A model generated the notes under the pieces. The model did no database searches and was not told the origin of the DNA. It worked only from the letters and a program-made list of their open reading frames with translations. A DNA stretch of 64,000 bases from contig OX442323.1 in the NCBI GenBank assembly GCA_949358305.1, positions 6,696,001 through 6,760,000 on the forward strand, in the 5' to 3' direction. The position numbers were made by a program, and so were the translations under genes. The stretch is from Strigamia acuminata. Lineage: Eukaryota; Arthropoda; Chilopoda; Geophilomorpha; Linotaeniidae. Shown piece after piece: positions 53,601 through 62,899 of the stretch (its first letter is position 1; each line of letters opens with the position of its first letter).

Positions 53601-56600
53601 GCTGACAAGATACTCGAGTCGCTGTATTTACCCAGAAGATTATTCCACGACTGTGTCCGTCGTTGACCCCTTTTGTGTTGCCAGCACTCCCCACTCGTTA
53701 AGCCACTTTGAATCCCCGCGTCCGCAGATTAGGCGCTTCTTTATCGGACGTCGACCTCTCAGGTGTGTTAATTGCGCGCAGTTTTGCACGAGGAAGTCGC
53801 GGGGGTAAATGAAAACAAAAGGGAAGAGGAGGAGAGGACAAGTGCATCTGTCGGGCCTCACCCTTCGCCAGAGTCCCAGAGTCGCTTGTTTGTTTGCTTC
53901 GCAGTTTTGTCGCCACGTTTGGACAGATGAAAGGCTGTGGTCAGTTGGAAAGGCCTCAGCGGGGCTTCTGTCTCCTAAACCTTGCCCATTATTCAGACGC
54001 TTTAATGGACCCTGGAGGACAGAAACGCTCATTGAAAAGCATCGAGATGAAGTTGGGCTCAGTTCTCGACCAAGCCACAAAGCTCATGTTTTGCATTCCA
54101 GGGGTGCGAGGCGTTTGTCCTAATTGAGACGTTTTACACCTGTCCACACCTCAAAAACGGATTTTTCCAGCACGTCTTCGAATTTCGTTTAATAGAAATT
54201 TACAAGTTTTCGTTCATTTCTTCGACAGTCTTTACTTCGAAAAGTAATTCTATACTCGAGTTGTACTCAAAAAGGCACCTCACAATGTGTACTCCCATTG
54301 GTCGAGCCAGTTTACTACAAACTCCAGACTGTATACTACTACTAGGAGAAGTAGTTTTGATTTTTATTTATTGTTGTGATTGTTATGACTAGTTTAGTTA
54401 ATGTTATTTTGATTTTATTTAATAAAAAATCTTATTTCCATCATTAAAATGAAGTTTTACACATTAAAAAATGTCAAACTCATGTTTGTTGTGTTTATTG
54501 ATTACATCGTCTGGTAGTTTGAATTTTAGGCTGTTGCCTAGGCAATCGATTACAATGTCTGTACATTGTAATGCAATTTTGGTGTTTGGGTCTATACTTT
54601 TCCTGATCACTACACCAGTAAACTGGCTCGACCAATGGGAGTACACATTGTGAGGTGCCTTTTTGAGTGCAACTCGAGTATAGTCTCCCTTTGATGCAGT
54701 GCCATTTCTCCCATGATCAGTTCTTCGAAAGTTTTCGAACGGGTCACTTTTTCGAAAGCCATTTGTCTTCATTTGCCTTCATTGGTGGCATTGCCCAAGA
54801 TTTTTCTAAGTTTGATTATTAACTTGCATTACTACTTTAACGTTTCAATAATTGGACGATCTCGGACGATCACTACTCAACGTTTCGATTCTTCGAAAAA
54901 TATTTGTCTGCGAAATGATCTATTCGAGAAACGTGGTCTTCGAAATGACTGTTTGAGAAGTGAAATTCGAAGAAGTGACCCAACATCCTTAAAAATCAGT
55001 GAAAACACGACCGATTCAATCACCTGCTCGATTTTCTGTTTATTTTTCTATATCGATGCGTTGTGAGCTGGTACGAAAATAGCAACTTATGTGTTGGCTG
55101 TGTGTTGAATGGAAAATAAATAAGACAGTCGGGATCAGACACACGCACTTTGTCCATTTGCTATGAAATAAGGCGCTGTTTGTGTCTAAATATTCAGCAA
55201 TAATTTTTTTTTGCCTTTTGCTCGAGCCAAAATGTTCATGTACACATGAGCGTGATGAAAACACGCCTTGTGATTTGTTGGCGAGAAGAAAAAATGATAG
55301 AAACAACAGCCCTGCCCAGTATTTACTCATCACCAAGCATAATTACGTCTTTGCATTCAATTTCCCTTCTAACGCCCTGTTTTCTCATCCACAGCTACAC
55401 GGTCAATGACCGCCATTTTTAAAAATAATAATATTAAAAGAAAATTTTTTTTTTTTGGTTGAAGTTTTATCTGTGTGGGTGTGATTGGCTTTTCGTGCTG
55501 TGTTCGGGGGTTTGATGCGGCACACCTCAATGCCCGCCAGAGAAATTAATCTCGCACGCGCCTTGGCAATAAACAGATTCCATTGCGTATTGATCTTGGG
55601 CGATGCTAACTCACTCTCTTTGATATCAATTTTTATCCGCGATTTTCATCTACACCTATTTTGCCCGCTTTTATTTTAATTATGCGCCAAAATGGCGCAA
55701 TTAGCTGCACGATAAGATTATTTTTATTTTTATTTTTATTTTTATTTATTTAATTTTTTTTTTGATTATTTTTATGTAAGATTAATAAACGTAAATGCAT
55801 CTCGCGTGACCGAGAATGTTTTTCTGTTTTTAATATTTTTTTCATCGATCCGTTTTCATTTCCAAACGTGACAGTCTATGATGAATATTTGCATATGCAC
55901 TCTCCGCCCATTTGTTCATAGTTTACACCCAATTAAGCAATTCCAGGAAGGTTGCGCGTTGAGAAATATATTGGAGGCTAAGGGGGGAGCAAAGGAAAAT
56001 TTTTAAAAAAAAATATAAAAAGAACGAACGAACGGCGCTTCTGTCAATTCGGTTCAGTTTTGTTGTGTGTAAATAAGGAAATTATATAGGAACAACGTTT
56101 CACGCACACGAGAAAAATATTGACTTTGAAAAATGTGTTTAACTTTCCATTTTATTCGTAGAGTTTTAATAAAAATTAAGCCTATTTATTTATTTGTTTG
56201 TTTATGTTCTAGGCACGTTGTTTTGAGTGCTGGATGTTGGTTCAATTCCGAATTATGGGAGATCGCTTGTCTCAGTTTGCACCGGGCGTCCACTGTAAGT
56301 CTGAACAGCCTGTACCAGCTGATGGAGGCGTTTCATCCGGATTCGGATAACTTTTATGGAGATATCGGTCAAGTGAGAGTTGCTACAAAAAAGGATTGCA
56401 GCGCGCAGGAAGCGGAGAGACTCAAGCAATTGGCTCATCAGGTAATGCTGTCGTCGGTGACTGCAGGAAGTCAACATTTGATCACTTAAAAACATGTAAA
56501 TTTGAAGGGGGAGAAAGTTTTTAAATTGTTACCGAAGTTTGTCAGAACGTTGTCGGTGCTGGATTACCCAATATGAACGCTAGGCACGTACTAGGGGCCC

Positions 56601-59600
56601 TCGACGAAGGTGCATCAACCTCCCACATGTTTTGAAAATGAAAAATTGAAATATCATACACCCTACAATTAGAAGAATTAAAGAATTAACAAGAATTATA
56701 AACAAAAATGATATATTCCTTTGTTTTATAACAAATTTTAATGCTTTTTGCTTTTGGGAGAAGTTAGACGAGCTAAGTTTGATTTGTTTAGGGGCTGAAA
56801 TAGATCGACAACCATTTTGTTGTTCCAGATAATCAAAATGCATTACGGGTAATTCACATACGACAAGTTTATCAGAAAACTAACGTCATGTAAACGCACA
56901 CGGTTAACCGGATAAATAAAATCCAAATTTTCACTTATTTGGAAAACTGTTACCATGTAAACGTAGTAATTGATATCAGTTACCATGTTTACATGTACCC
57001 AGTTATCTGGATAAGTGAAAATGCGAATTTTACTTTTCTGGAAAACTGATCATGTAAACAAATCAGTTTTCTAGAAAAGACAGACTTATCTGGAAAACTG
57101 ATCATGTAAACAAATCATTTTTCTAGAAAAGACAGACTTATCTGGAAAACTGATCATGTAAACAAATCAGTTTTCTTGAAAATACAGACTTATCTGGAAA
57201 ACTAAATTCCAGTTGTACGAGCTAGATTTTGGGCGTTTTGCGCATTGAAAACTGCATGTAAACACCCGTGCATGCGAAAATTCAAAAACTTGGATTGAGA
57301 TATCGTCGGATCGTTGTAGTAAAAATACGTTAGGCCTACGTACCAACGACATTTGGTACCGAAATCAATGTGAAATCAGCTAAAACCACCATTTTTGGGA
57401 TCAGAATTTGCATATTAGGCACCATTGCAAAGATTCGAGCAAAAACCTCTTTCCTAACCACCATTTCATTTGTTTGGCTGAAATGGATCAACAGCCATTT
57501 TGTTGTTCCAGATAATCAAAGGGCAGTATGGGTAATTCTCTTATGACGTCATGTTTACCAGAAAACTAACGTCATGTAAACGCAAACAGTTATCCAGATA
57601 AATAAAATCCGAATATTCACTTATCTGGAAAACTGTGACCATGTAAACATGGTAATTGATATCGTTGAAATCACATGACCAAACTCGATCGATGATCAAA
57701 AGTTGAAAATCTGGATGTTAGGCAAAATAGCCAAGGATTTTTAGACGAGATTCTCGAGTTTCCATGTGCCAAAAGAAAATTTTCCAATGTTTATGTTTAT
57801 CTTTTTTCCAATAGGTTTTTCTGCTAGACAATCAAAGGAATTTTGGAACATTCTTAGAGCCAAAAGAAGACGAAGATCGCAGTTTTATTTTCCTCCTTTA
57901 TCCATCAAACCTGGAAAACACCTTGAATCAGGATCTTTTCATCATAAGGTAAAAAAAAAGCGCATTAAACCGCCATAAAGAGCTGGGTAAACGCTTTTGT
58001 CTATTTATTTGCATTACTGGACCCGCGTGCACACAATGGGCGAAGAGTAATAACCTCGGGGATTTGTTGCAGAAGCAAATCTAAGTGTTTAATATTAATA
58101 TTCGGTTTGGAAATGAAACATTAGGAATTAGAAATACATGGCATCCTTTTGGGATGGAGGCAACTGGATTTGTAATTAGTTATTCATATTTAGTGCGAGG
58201 CCGGGTTAATTACCCTGGTGTCTCGAAACTTTTACTCGGATTAAAACCACTTTTCTATTAAAATCTGGTGAGTGCAATTCAAATCCAGAAACTCATCAAT
58301 AACAAACATTTTAAAAAAAAATTTTAAATAGGCCTAATTTTTAATTCTGCAAAAACTAAGGTGTGAAAATGATTTCCAAAAAAACAACAACAAAAAAATT
58401 TTTTTTTTTAAATTATCAGAGCAGAAAATTAACTAGTAAAAGAATGAAGTGGGAGACTTATTTTTTTCCACATTATTTTTTTTATTCATCCATGCATCAG
58501 TCAGTTGTAGAAAGCTTAATGAGAGGTGCAGTTTCACAAGGACTTTGAGCAACCACAATCTGGGAAAGGTAATGATGTGGAAAAGGTAACATCTCTTCTT
58601 TTATTCTGCTAATGATGCCAACTCCATTCAATTTTTTTTTCTTCTTTCTCTCTTCCTTTTTATTTCTGATTTTTCCTTTTAATATTTATCTATTTTGATG
58701 CGGACAAATGAGATTAAGATGTACAAATGTAGGTTTTGATTGAGAGCTTCACTGATTGGTTGACGTTTGGTCTTTGACAGGGTTTCATTTAAGTCTCTCG
58801 TGGTTGGAATGTTATCCCATTTAATCATGCTTCAGACCATTGGCACACTTCTCCTGCAAGGATCCAGTTATGTCGTGCCTAGTTTAGCCAACATCTTACT
58901 TGCAAGTCCCGCAGTCACACCAACCGATGCCAGCAGTCGATCTTTGGGCTCGATTAAAAAATATTCAGCCACGACACCTTTACCAGGTATTAATAAATGG
59001 ATCAAAATGAAAATGTTAGGAGAAGGCGTTTCGGCTCGTGATTCTGTTGGAGTCCTGGATAAATCAATTTTTATTTCACTTACCCAGTTTTGTGGCCCAA
59101 CCTGTCCAGATTTCCCCGTAATAAATTTGTTTTCATAGCCAGACCTATCCAGATTTCCCGGTACTCAATTTGTTCCCATGGCCCAACCTATCCAAAATAC
59201 CCGGTACTCAATTTGTTCCCATGGCCCAACCTATCCAGATTTCCCAGTACTCAATTTGTTCCCATGGCCCAACCTATCCAAAATACCTGGTACTCAATTC
59301 GTTCCCATGGCCCAACCTATCCAGATTTCCCGGTACTCAATTTGTTCCCATGGCCCAACCTATCCAGATTTCCCAGTACTCAATTTGTTCCCATGGCCCA
59401 ACCTATCCAAAATACCTGGTACTCAATTTGTTCCCATGGCCCAACCTATCCAGATTTCCCGGTACTCAATTTGTTCCCATGGCCCAACCTATCCAGATTT
59501 CCCAACCTATCCAGATTTCCCGGTACTCAATTTGTTCAAATGGCCCAACCTATCCAGATTTCCCGGTACTCAATTTGTTCCCATGGCCCAACCTATCCAG

Positions 59601-62600
59601 ATTTCCCGGTACTCAATTTGTTCCCATGGCCCAACCTATCCAGATTTCCCGGTACTCAATTTGTTCCCATGGCCCAACTTATCCAGATTTCCCCGTACTA
59701 AATTTGTTCCCATGGCCTGACCTATCCAGATTTTCTTGTACTAAACGCGAAGTAAACGGCCACCGGAACAAATTTATACTGTCAAATCTGGAAAGATCGG
59801 GCCATAACGAAAGGAAAAAAATCCACAGCTTCACGGTCACCGGGAAATTCCCGGAAAACAGGTAGTCTTCGGGATCTGGGCCTTTTCGTAGAAAAAGTGT
59901 CAGTCCATATACTCTTACATTTAAAATGTTTTATTTTTGAAGGCATTTTGCCGCAATTGCCTTCGAAGTCGCTGAAAATTCTGCTCGATTGCCTGAGCGT
60001 GTCGTACAGCGCTTCCAAAGAGTTTGATCTTCGACCCGGCCTGAAGTTCCTCGTGCAGAAGGTGGCTCAAGCAGATGTTGCTGCTAATTTGTATAAACAA
60101 GCGGGAGCTTCGTGGACCATTCATATGATGACCCTTTTCCATCTGGCGCTCAACGATAAAGAACTCAGTTTAGAGAAGAGTAAAGCTTTATTAACGAGGA
60201 AACCACCCACACCGAACGAAGAAGCAATTCCAAACACATGCAATCTGACGAGTTTTTTCATCAAACTCAAGCAGGAATTTAGCGCCTTGTGCGAATTATA
60301 CGTGGATTTAGTGCTCGATAAAAACGGCTCGCATTCCCAGGTTGATAAAATCGGAGATCAGCCTCTTTTTTTCCTCGTCGCGCAAGCGGACGATTTCCCA
60401 GAAATAAAACAGTACCGCGAGGACGGCGCCGAAGAGGCGCCCGCAGCCGAGGATGTTGGTAAGAAAGACGACGACAAGGTGGTTAATCAGCCACCGATTA
60501 CGAAACGGCTAAGCATGGATAGCAGCGATTCAGAATCGAACGATAGCTCATCTGAAAACGAGGGAGAGAAAGGGGAGGATTGCGCCGGAACCAAAAAAGA
60601 GGACGGCGGTGAAAGCGAGCCGAGCAAAGTGTATTCGGTGGCGACCAAAAAGGATATCGAGTCAGTCATGGAGCACTATAAGCGGCATAAAAATCAGTTT
60701 TCGATGCCCACTGGGCAGAGGGAGAAGCGGAAAAATCCTTTTAATAGCGTCAAACGTGGAGCTAAACTCACCGATCCACCGTTGAGCGAGGAAATTGAAA
60801 AGCAAAGGAAAAATTCCATTATGAAGGTAAGTAATTAAGACGCTCTAGGTGCATTCAAAGTTTCTGTTTAAACTGTAAGATCCCTTTTGTGGCTGTAAAT
60901 ACTAGGCGTAAAATAATAATACGAAACAGTTTTTGCAAAGAATCATTTTGTGAAAAAAATATTCACTATTTGAATCATATATTTGGCTTTATTTGATGTA
61001 TATGAATCGAACTGTTCACTCATCAATGTAAAAGTTCATCAATTTTATTTATCCATAACGCTTTCCGTTTTCGTTACGCGGATTGTGCTTTTAGGCGTAG
61101 TTCTATACGTCGAAACGCAAACGTTGAATGCGCTTAAGTCTGATTTGGAGGTAATTAGAAAAAGAGGAAAAATAAATGGTGTTTAATTATGTAAATTGTG
61201 GCAAATATAAAAGTAGAAAATGTTGTTGTCATGGCTGATGTGTGTTGTCGTTTTCGTGTCAATCCGATTTCCCTTCGTAATTGGTGACAAGAAGCCAGCA
61301 TTTAGTGGTTGGCCCGAGCACTTCGTGCGCGGTTGTGCAGCAATCATTTTTTTCCCCTTCCATTCCGTCCGTACCACCTTTATTTATGCTTTTCTACTTC
61401 TTTTTAACCATCAATTTGTATTGGCCTTAATATCACGTTGATTACAGACCACACCTTTCTCGCTTCCCCTGATTTATAATTTCGCTATAAATAAATAAAA
61501 GGGAAAAAAAGGAAAAATCAGCCTAAATTATCGGCCTCATTAGAAGGCATTATTATTTTTATTATTTTTTTTAGCTTTAATTGGCAATTGGAACGAATTG
61601 AACAGGCAGACAGGCAAGTTTGTGCACATTTTGTGGCAAGTTAGGCTTAAGCATTTGCAGGCTAAAAATGCCTTTAGGACGGGCCAAGTTGTCTGTGCTT
61701 GAGGTTGGGTGCATAATTTATCACGTGAGAATGGTAGGGCGGCCAACCAGGTAAGCAATTAGCACTAGCAGGAAGCAAGGCCTCGGTATTGGAAGTAGTT
61801 TTATGTATCATGCATAATTTACAAATCATTAAGGACTTTGTGCGTTGTCGTTACGGGCGTAATTAGTAGGCTGCCGAGTTTTCCATAGAAAAGCACTCGG
61901 GCTACTCATGTCAAATCACCAGCTAGAATGCATTAGTCGTACCTGGATGGATTTATAAATAAAGACGTTATCACTGGCTTAGAATTCAGATTTTAGAAAT
62001 GGTGATGCGATTAATAGATATACCATAAATGCTGTCACTGAGCCAGAGATGCCAATTGAACGCGGTATCCTTTACAACATGGGTTTAAATTGAACAAAAC
62101 GACTAAAATAAATGTCTAAATTTAACAAAGCGACTGAAATAAACGTTTAAATTCACCAAACCGATTGAATTCAATGTCTAAATTGAACAAAACGACTAAA
62201 ATAATCGTTTAAATTGACCAAAACGACTGAAATAAACGTTTAAATTGACCAAAACGACTGAAATAAACGTTTAAATTGACCAAAACGTTTAAATTGACCA
62301 AAACGTTTAAATTGACCAAAACGTTTAAATTGACCAAAACGTTTAAATTGACCAAAACGTTTAAATTGACCAAAACGTTTAAATTGACCAAAACGACTAA
62401 AATAAACGTTTAAATTGACCAAACCGATTGAATTCAATGTTTAAATCTGGCCTTTTTGTTTATTTAATTTTTAAATTTATTTTAATTTTTTTCTAGGATA
62501 GTGAAGCTCATATTAAGGTGTGCAGTGAGATGCTTTTATCCATATTTGATCTGCTGTGTCAACTGGAAGATGGTCAATTCGAAGCTCTTCTTCCTGCCAC

Positions 62601-62712
62601 TTATCCTGTTGTTTGTGTTCTCGTAGCTTATGCGCAAGAAGCGAGTTTAAGGCAGACCATCACTGAGTATTTGCAACGTTTGAGTAAACTTTATCGTTTT
62701 ATTGCCGAGTAA
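35667..62712 (+). CDS. ARFGEF3: ARFGEF3 (BIG3), BIG-family protein with degenerate Sec7 region
   Basis: Coding exons: 35667-35754, 35820-35871, 35934-36015, 36082-36216, 36286-36474, 36549-36573, 36630-36705, 36782-37057, 37126-37258, 37308-37405, 37462-37646, 37703-38112, 38171-38632, 38694-38856, 39000-39368, 39426-39759, 39816-40239, 40304-40483, 40544-40805, 40864-41032, 41093-41577, 41637-41760, 56213-56441, 57815-57948, 58781-58986, 59943-60826, 62497-62712. All phases agree; 2,129 aa (human BIG3 2,177). The N-terminus has the BIG dimerisation-type helices ([17 protein letters not shown]). An acidic stretch (about 500-583) precedes a Sec7-like region (about 584-800) where I see no catalytic glutamate-finger motif, as in human BIG3. 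An HDS block ([13 protein letters not shown], about 1235) and [16 protein letters not shown] follow, then a Ser/acidic tail region. RVSF at 1695 fits a PP1-docking consensus but is unproven. In mammals the protein regulates insulin granules and oestrogen signalling. An in-frame TAA sits directly before the ATG. Confidence 0.93.
36217..36285 (+). other. GC-AG intron in ARFGEF3
   Basis: The exon ending CTTAAA is followed by GCAAGT instead of GT; the acceptor AAAACAG ends at 36285. The join keeps the frame (EILK to VLLNMV) in a conserved part of the protein. GC-AG introns are a known minor U2 class. Confidence 0.85.
42888..43113 (+). repeat. Direct repeat pair of about 60 bp
   Basis: The block AGACAATTCCAAGGTATAGA followed by TTTTGAGATTTGGGT and TTTTGTGTTTTGGGGG occurs at about 42888-42948 and again at about 43056-43112, nearly identical, separated by 107 bp. 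It resembles the two ends of a small unclassified insertion. Confidence 0.7.
43146..43164 (-). mobile_element. Isolated end of the 9-bp-TSD element family
   Basis: GTGCCAACTTCAGCCCGGTT contains TGCCAACTTCAGCCCGGT, identical to the right end of the element at 25518-27575. The rest of that element is not seen to the left, so this is either a solo end, a strongly deleted copy or a related family. Confidence 0.5.
43361..43908. mobile_element. MITE with TAGGCGCATTCAA termini, intronic copy
   Basis: It starts TAGGCGCATTCAATAACT and ends AGTTATTGAATGCGCCT; 548 bp, alignable along its length to the 555-bp copies at 2410, 6891 and 11372, with small indels. An internal near-palindrome GATCTGGGATTCCAGATC lies at about 43755. 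Confidence 0.88.
44785..44812 (+). mobile_element. Single terminus resembling the TAGGCGCATTCAA MITE family
   Basis: TTAGGCGCATTCAAAGTTTT matches the family terminus, and the AAAGTTT variant matches the element at 60846. No partner terminus was found nearby, so this may be a truncated copy. Confidence 0.4.
46150..46490 (+). repeat. 31-bp minisatellite, forward orientation
   Basis: About eleven copies of a 31-bp unit with TTTAGACATTTATTTTAGTT and TGTTTTGTTCAA, with TAGTC and GACGT variants. The right edge, GACCCGTGTTGTATGGGCAT, resembles the edge of the inverted array at about 62050-62090. Confidence 0.92.
46557..46586. repeat. Perfect 13-bp hairpin in a possible Penelope-like remnant
   Basis: GGTCATCTTCAGT and ACTGAAGATGACC are perfect complements separated by AACC. 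The following CTGCAACAGTCGAAAGGCC recalls the GAAGATGACC...GTCGAAACG motif I associate with Penelope-like element termini, but no reverse transcriptase is nearby. Confidence 0.4.
47199..48215 (-). repeat. 1-kb array of a 20-bp unit
   Basis: Units of GATTTGCAGTTGATTTGCTG type alternate with TTTACAG and TTTCTTG variants; the stretch 47380-47620 is the most homogeneous (GATTTACAGTTGATTTCTTG). The minus strand is open in all three frames because the unit lacks stops in that direction. It is not coding. Confidence 0.95.
54253..54680. mobile_element. 428-bp MITE with 64-bp inverted termini and TA target duplication
   Basis: Termini TACTCGAGTTGTACTC and GAGTGCAACTCGAGTA are inverted repeats matching at 63 of 64 positions, flanked by TA on both sides (54251-54252 and 54681-54682). 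This fits a Tc1/mariner-type non-autonomous element. The near-perfect arms indicate recent activity. Confidence 0.88.
56442..57814 (+). other. ARFGEF3 intron with a direct repeat and ATGTAAACA-rich sequence
   Basis: About 185 bp at 56795-56977 recur at 57476-57662 (shared blocks: TTGTTCCAGATAATCAAA, AACTAACGTCATGTAAACGC, GGTAATTGATATC). Between them, about 54-bp units with CTGATCATGTAAACAAATCA and AAAAGACAGACTTATCTGG are repeated three times (57040-57195). The pattern suggests an unclassified element with long direct ends. No exon is needed here by phase. Confidence 0.7.
59080..59745 (+). repeat. 43-bp minisatellite in an ARFGEF3 intron
   Basis: About 15 copies of a 43-bp unit containing CCATGGCCCAACCTATCCAG and GTACTCAATTTGTTC, with CCCGG/CCAGT/AAATACC variants and one partial unit at 59500. 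Since 43 is not a multiple of three and the unit lacks + strand stops, three long overlapping frames appear (up to 231 codons). The flanking exons join in phase without it, so it is intronic. Confidence 0.93.
60846..61133. mobile_element. Diverged 288-bp MITE of the TAGGCGCATTCAA type
   Basis: TAGGTGCATTCAAAGTTTCT on the left and CGTTTGAATGCGCTTA-like sequence (ACGTTGAATGCGCTTA) on the right form inverted ends. It lies in the last ARFGEF3 intron and shares the terminal motif with the larger MITEs but not their interior. Confidence 0.6.
62090..62445 (-). repeat. 31-bp minisatellite, inverted orientation, with 18-bp subarray
   Basis: TGAACAAAACGACTAAAATAA and related units are the reverse complement of the array at 46150-46490. 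The centre (about 62262-62395) has collapsed to about seven copies of an 18-bp unit, GTTTAAATTGACCAAAAC. It ends about 50 bp before the last ARFGEF3 exon. Confidence 0.9.
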
Positions 62713-62858
62713 ATTCATTAAAGAAATATTACTGTAAGGGGTTTTAAGTGTGTGTAATTATTTTTAATGTTATTCTCGTGTTATTCGTCTAATATTTATT
62801 TGTTGTTATTTCTTTTTAAAAATTGATTTGATTTGCTCGGTTATATAAATAAATATCA

Positions 62859-62864
62859 AATAAA
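62859..62864 (+). terminator. Candidate ARFGEF3 poly(A) signal
   Basis: AATAAA 147 bp after the stop; another at 62848-62853. Both lie in AT-rich sequence. Confidence 0.5.
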
Positions 62865-62899
62865 TGTTTTCTTTATGGGTGTGTTATTTTAATTATACA

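Larger units (their letters stand above)
41761..56212 (+). other. 14.45-kb ARFGEF3 intron
   Basis: Donor GTGAGA and acceptor TTTATGTTCTAG join AG/G (Arg) in frame. It is about 200 times longer than the introns before it. It holds the MITEs at 43361 and 54253, a repeat end at about 43146, the 31-bp and 20-bp arrays, homopolymer and AT-dinucleotide runs (49590-49720, 51964-51982), and patches of higher-complexity DNA (about 42000-42700, 45390-45700, 49470-49570, 50030-50330, 53230-54130, 55480-55620, 55860-55950). Those patches contain no convincing exon or RNA gene and are candidates for regulatory DNA. Confidence 0.85.

Noticed and set aside
53640-54127. Frames of 77-146 codons in the large ARFGEF3 intron
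   Set aside because: They occur on both strands in a G+C-richer patch with no recognised domain or exon chain; more likely regulatory sequence.
59090-59865. Three overlapping frames of 180-231 codons
   Set aside because: All derive from a stop-free 43-bp minisatellite in an intron; the flanking ARFGEF3 exons join in phase without it.
61096-61150. Extra ARFGEF3 exon between a TGTGCTTTTAG acceptor and a GTAATT donor
   Set aside because: It would need phase 1 while the previous exon ends in phase 0, and it lies in the right end of a MITE. Exons 26 and 27 join directly as IMK/DSEAH.
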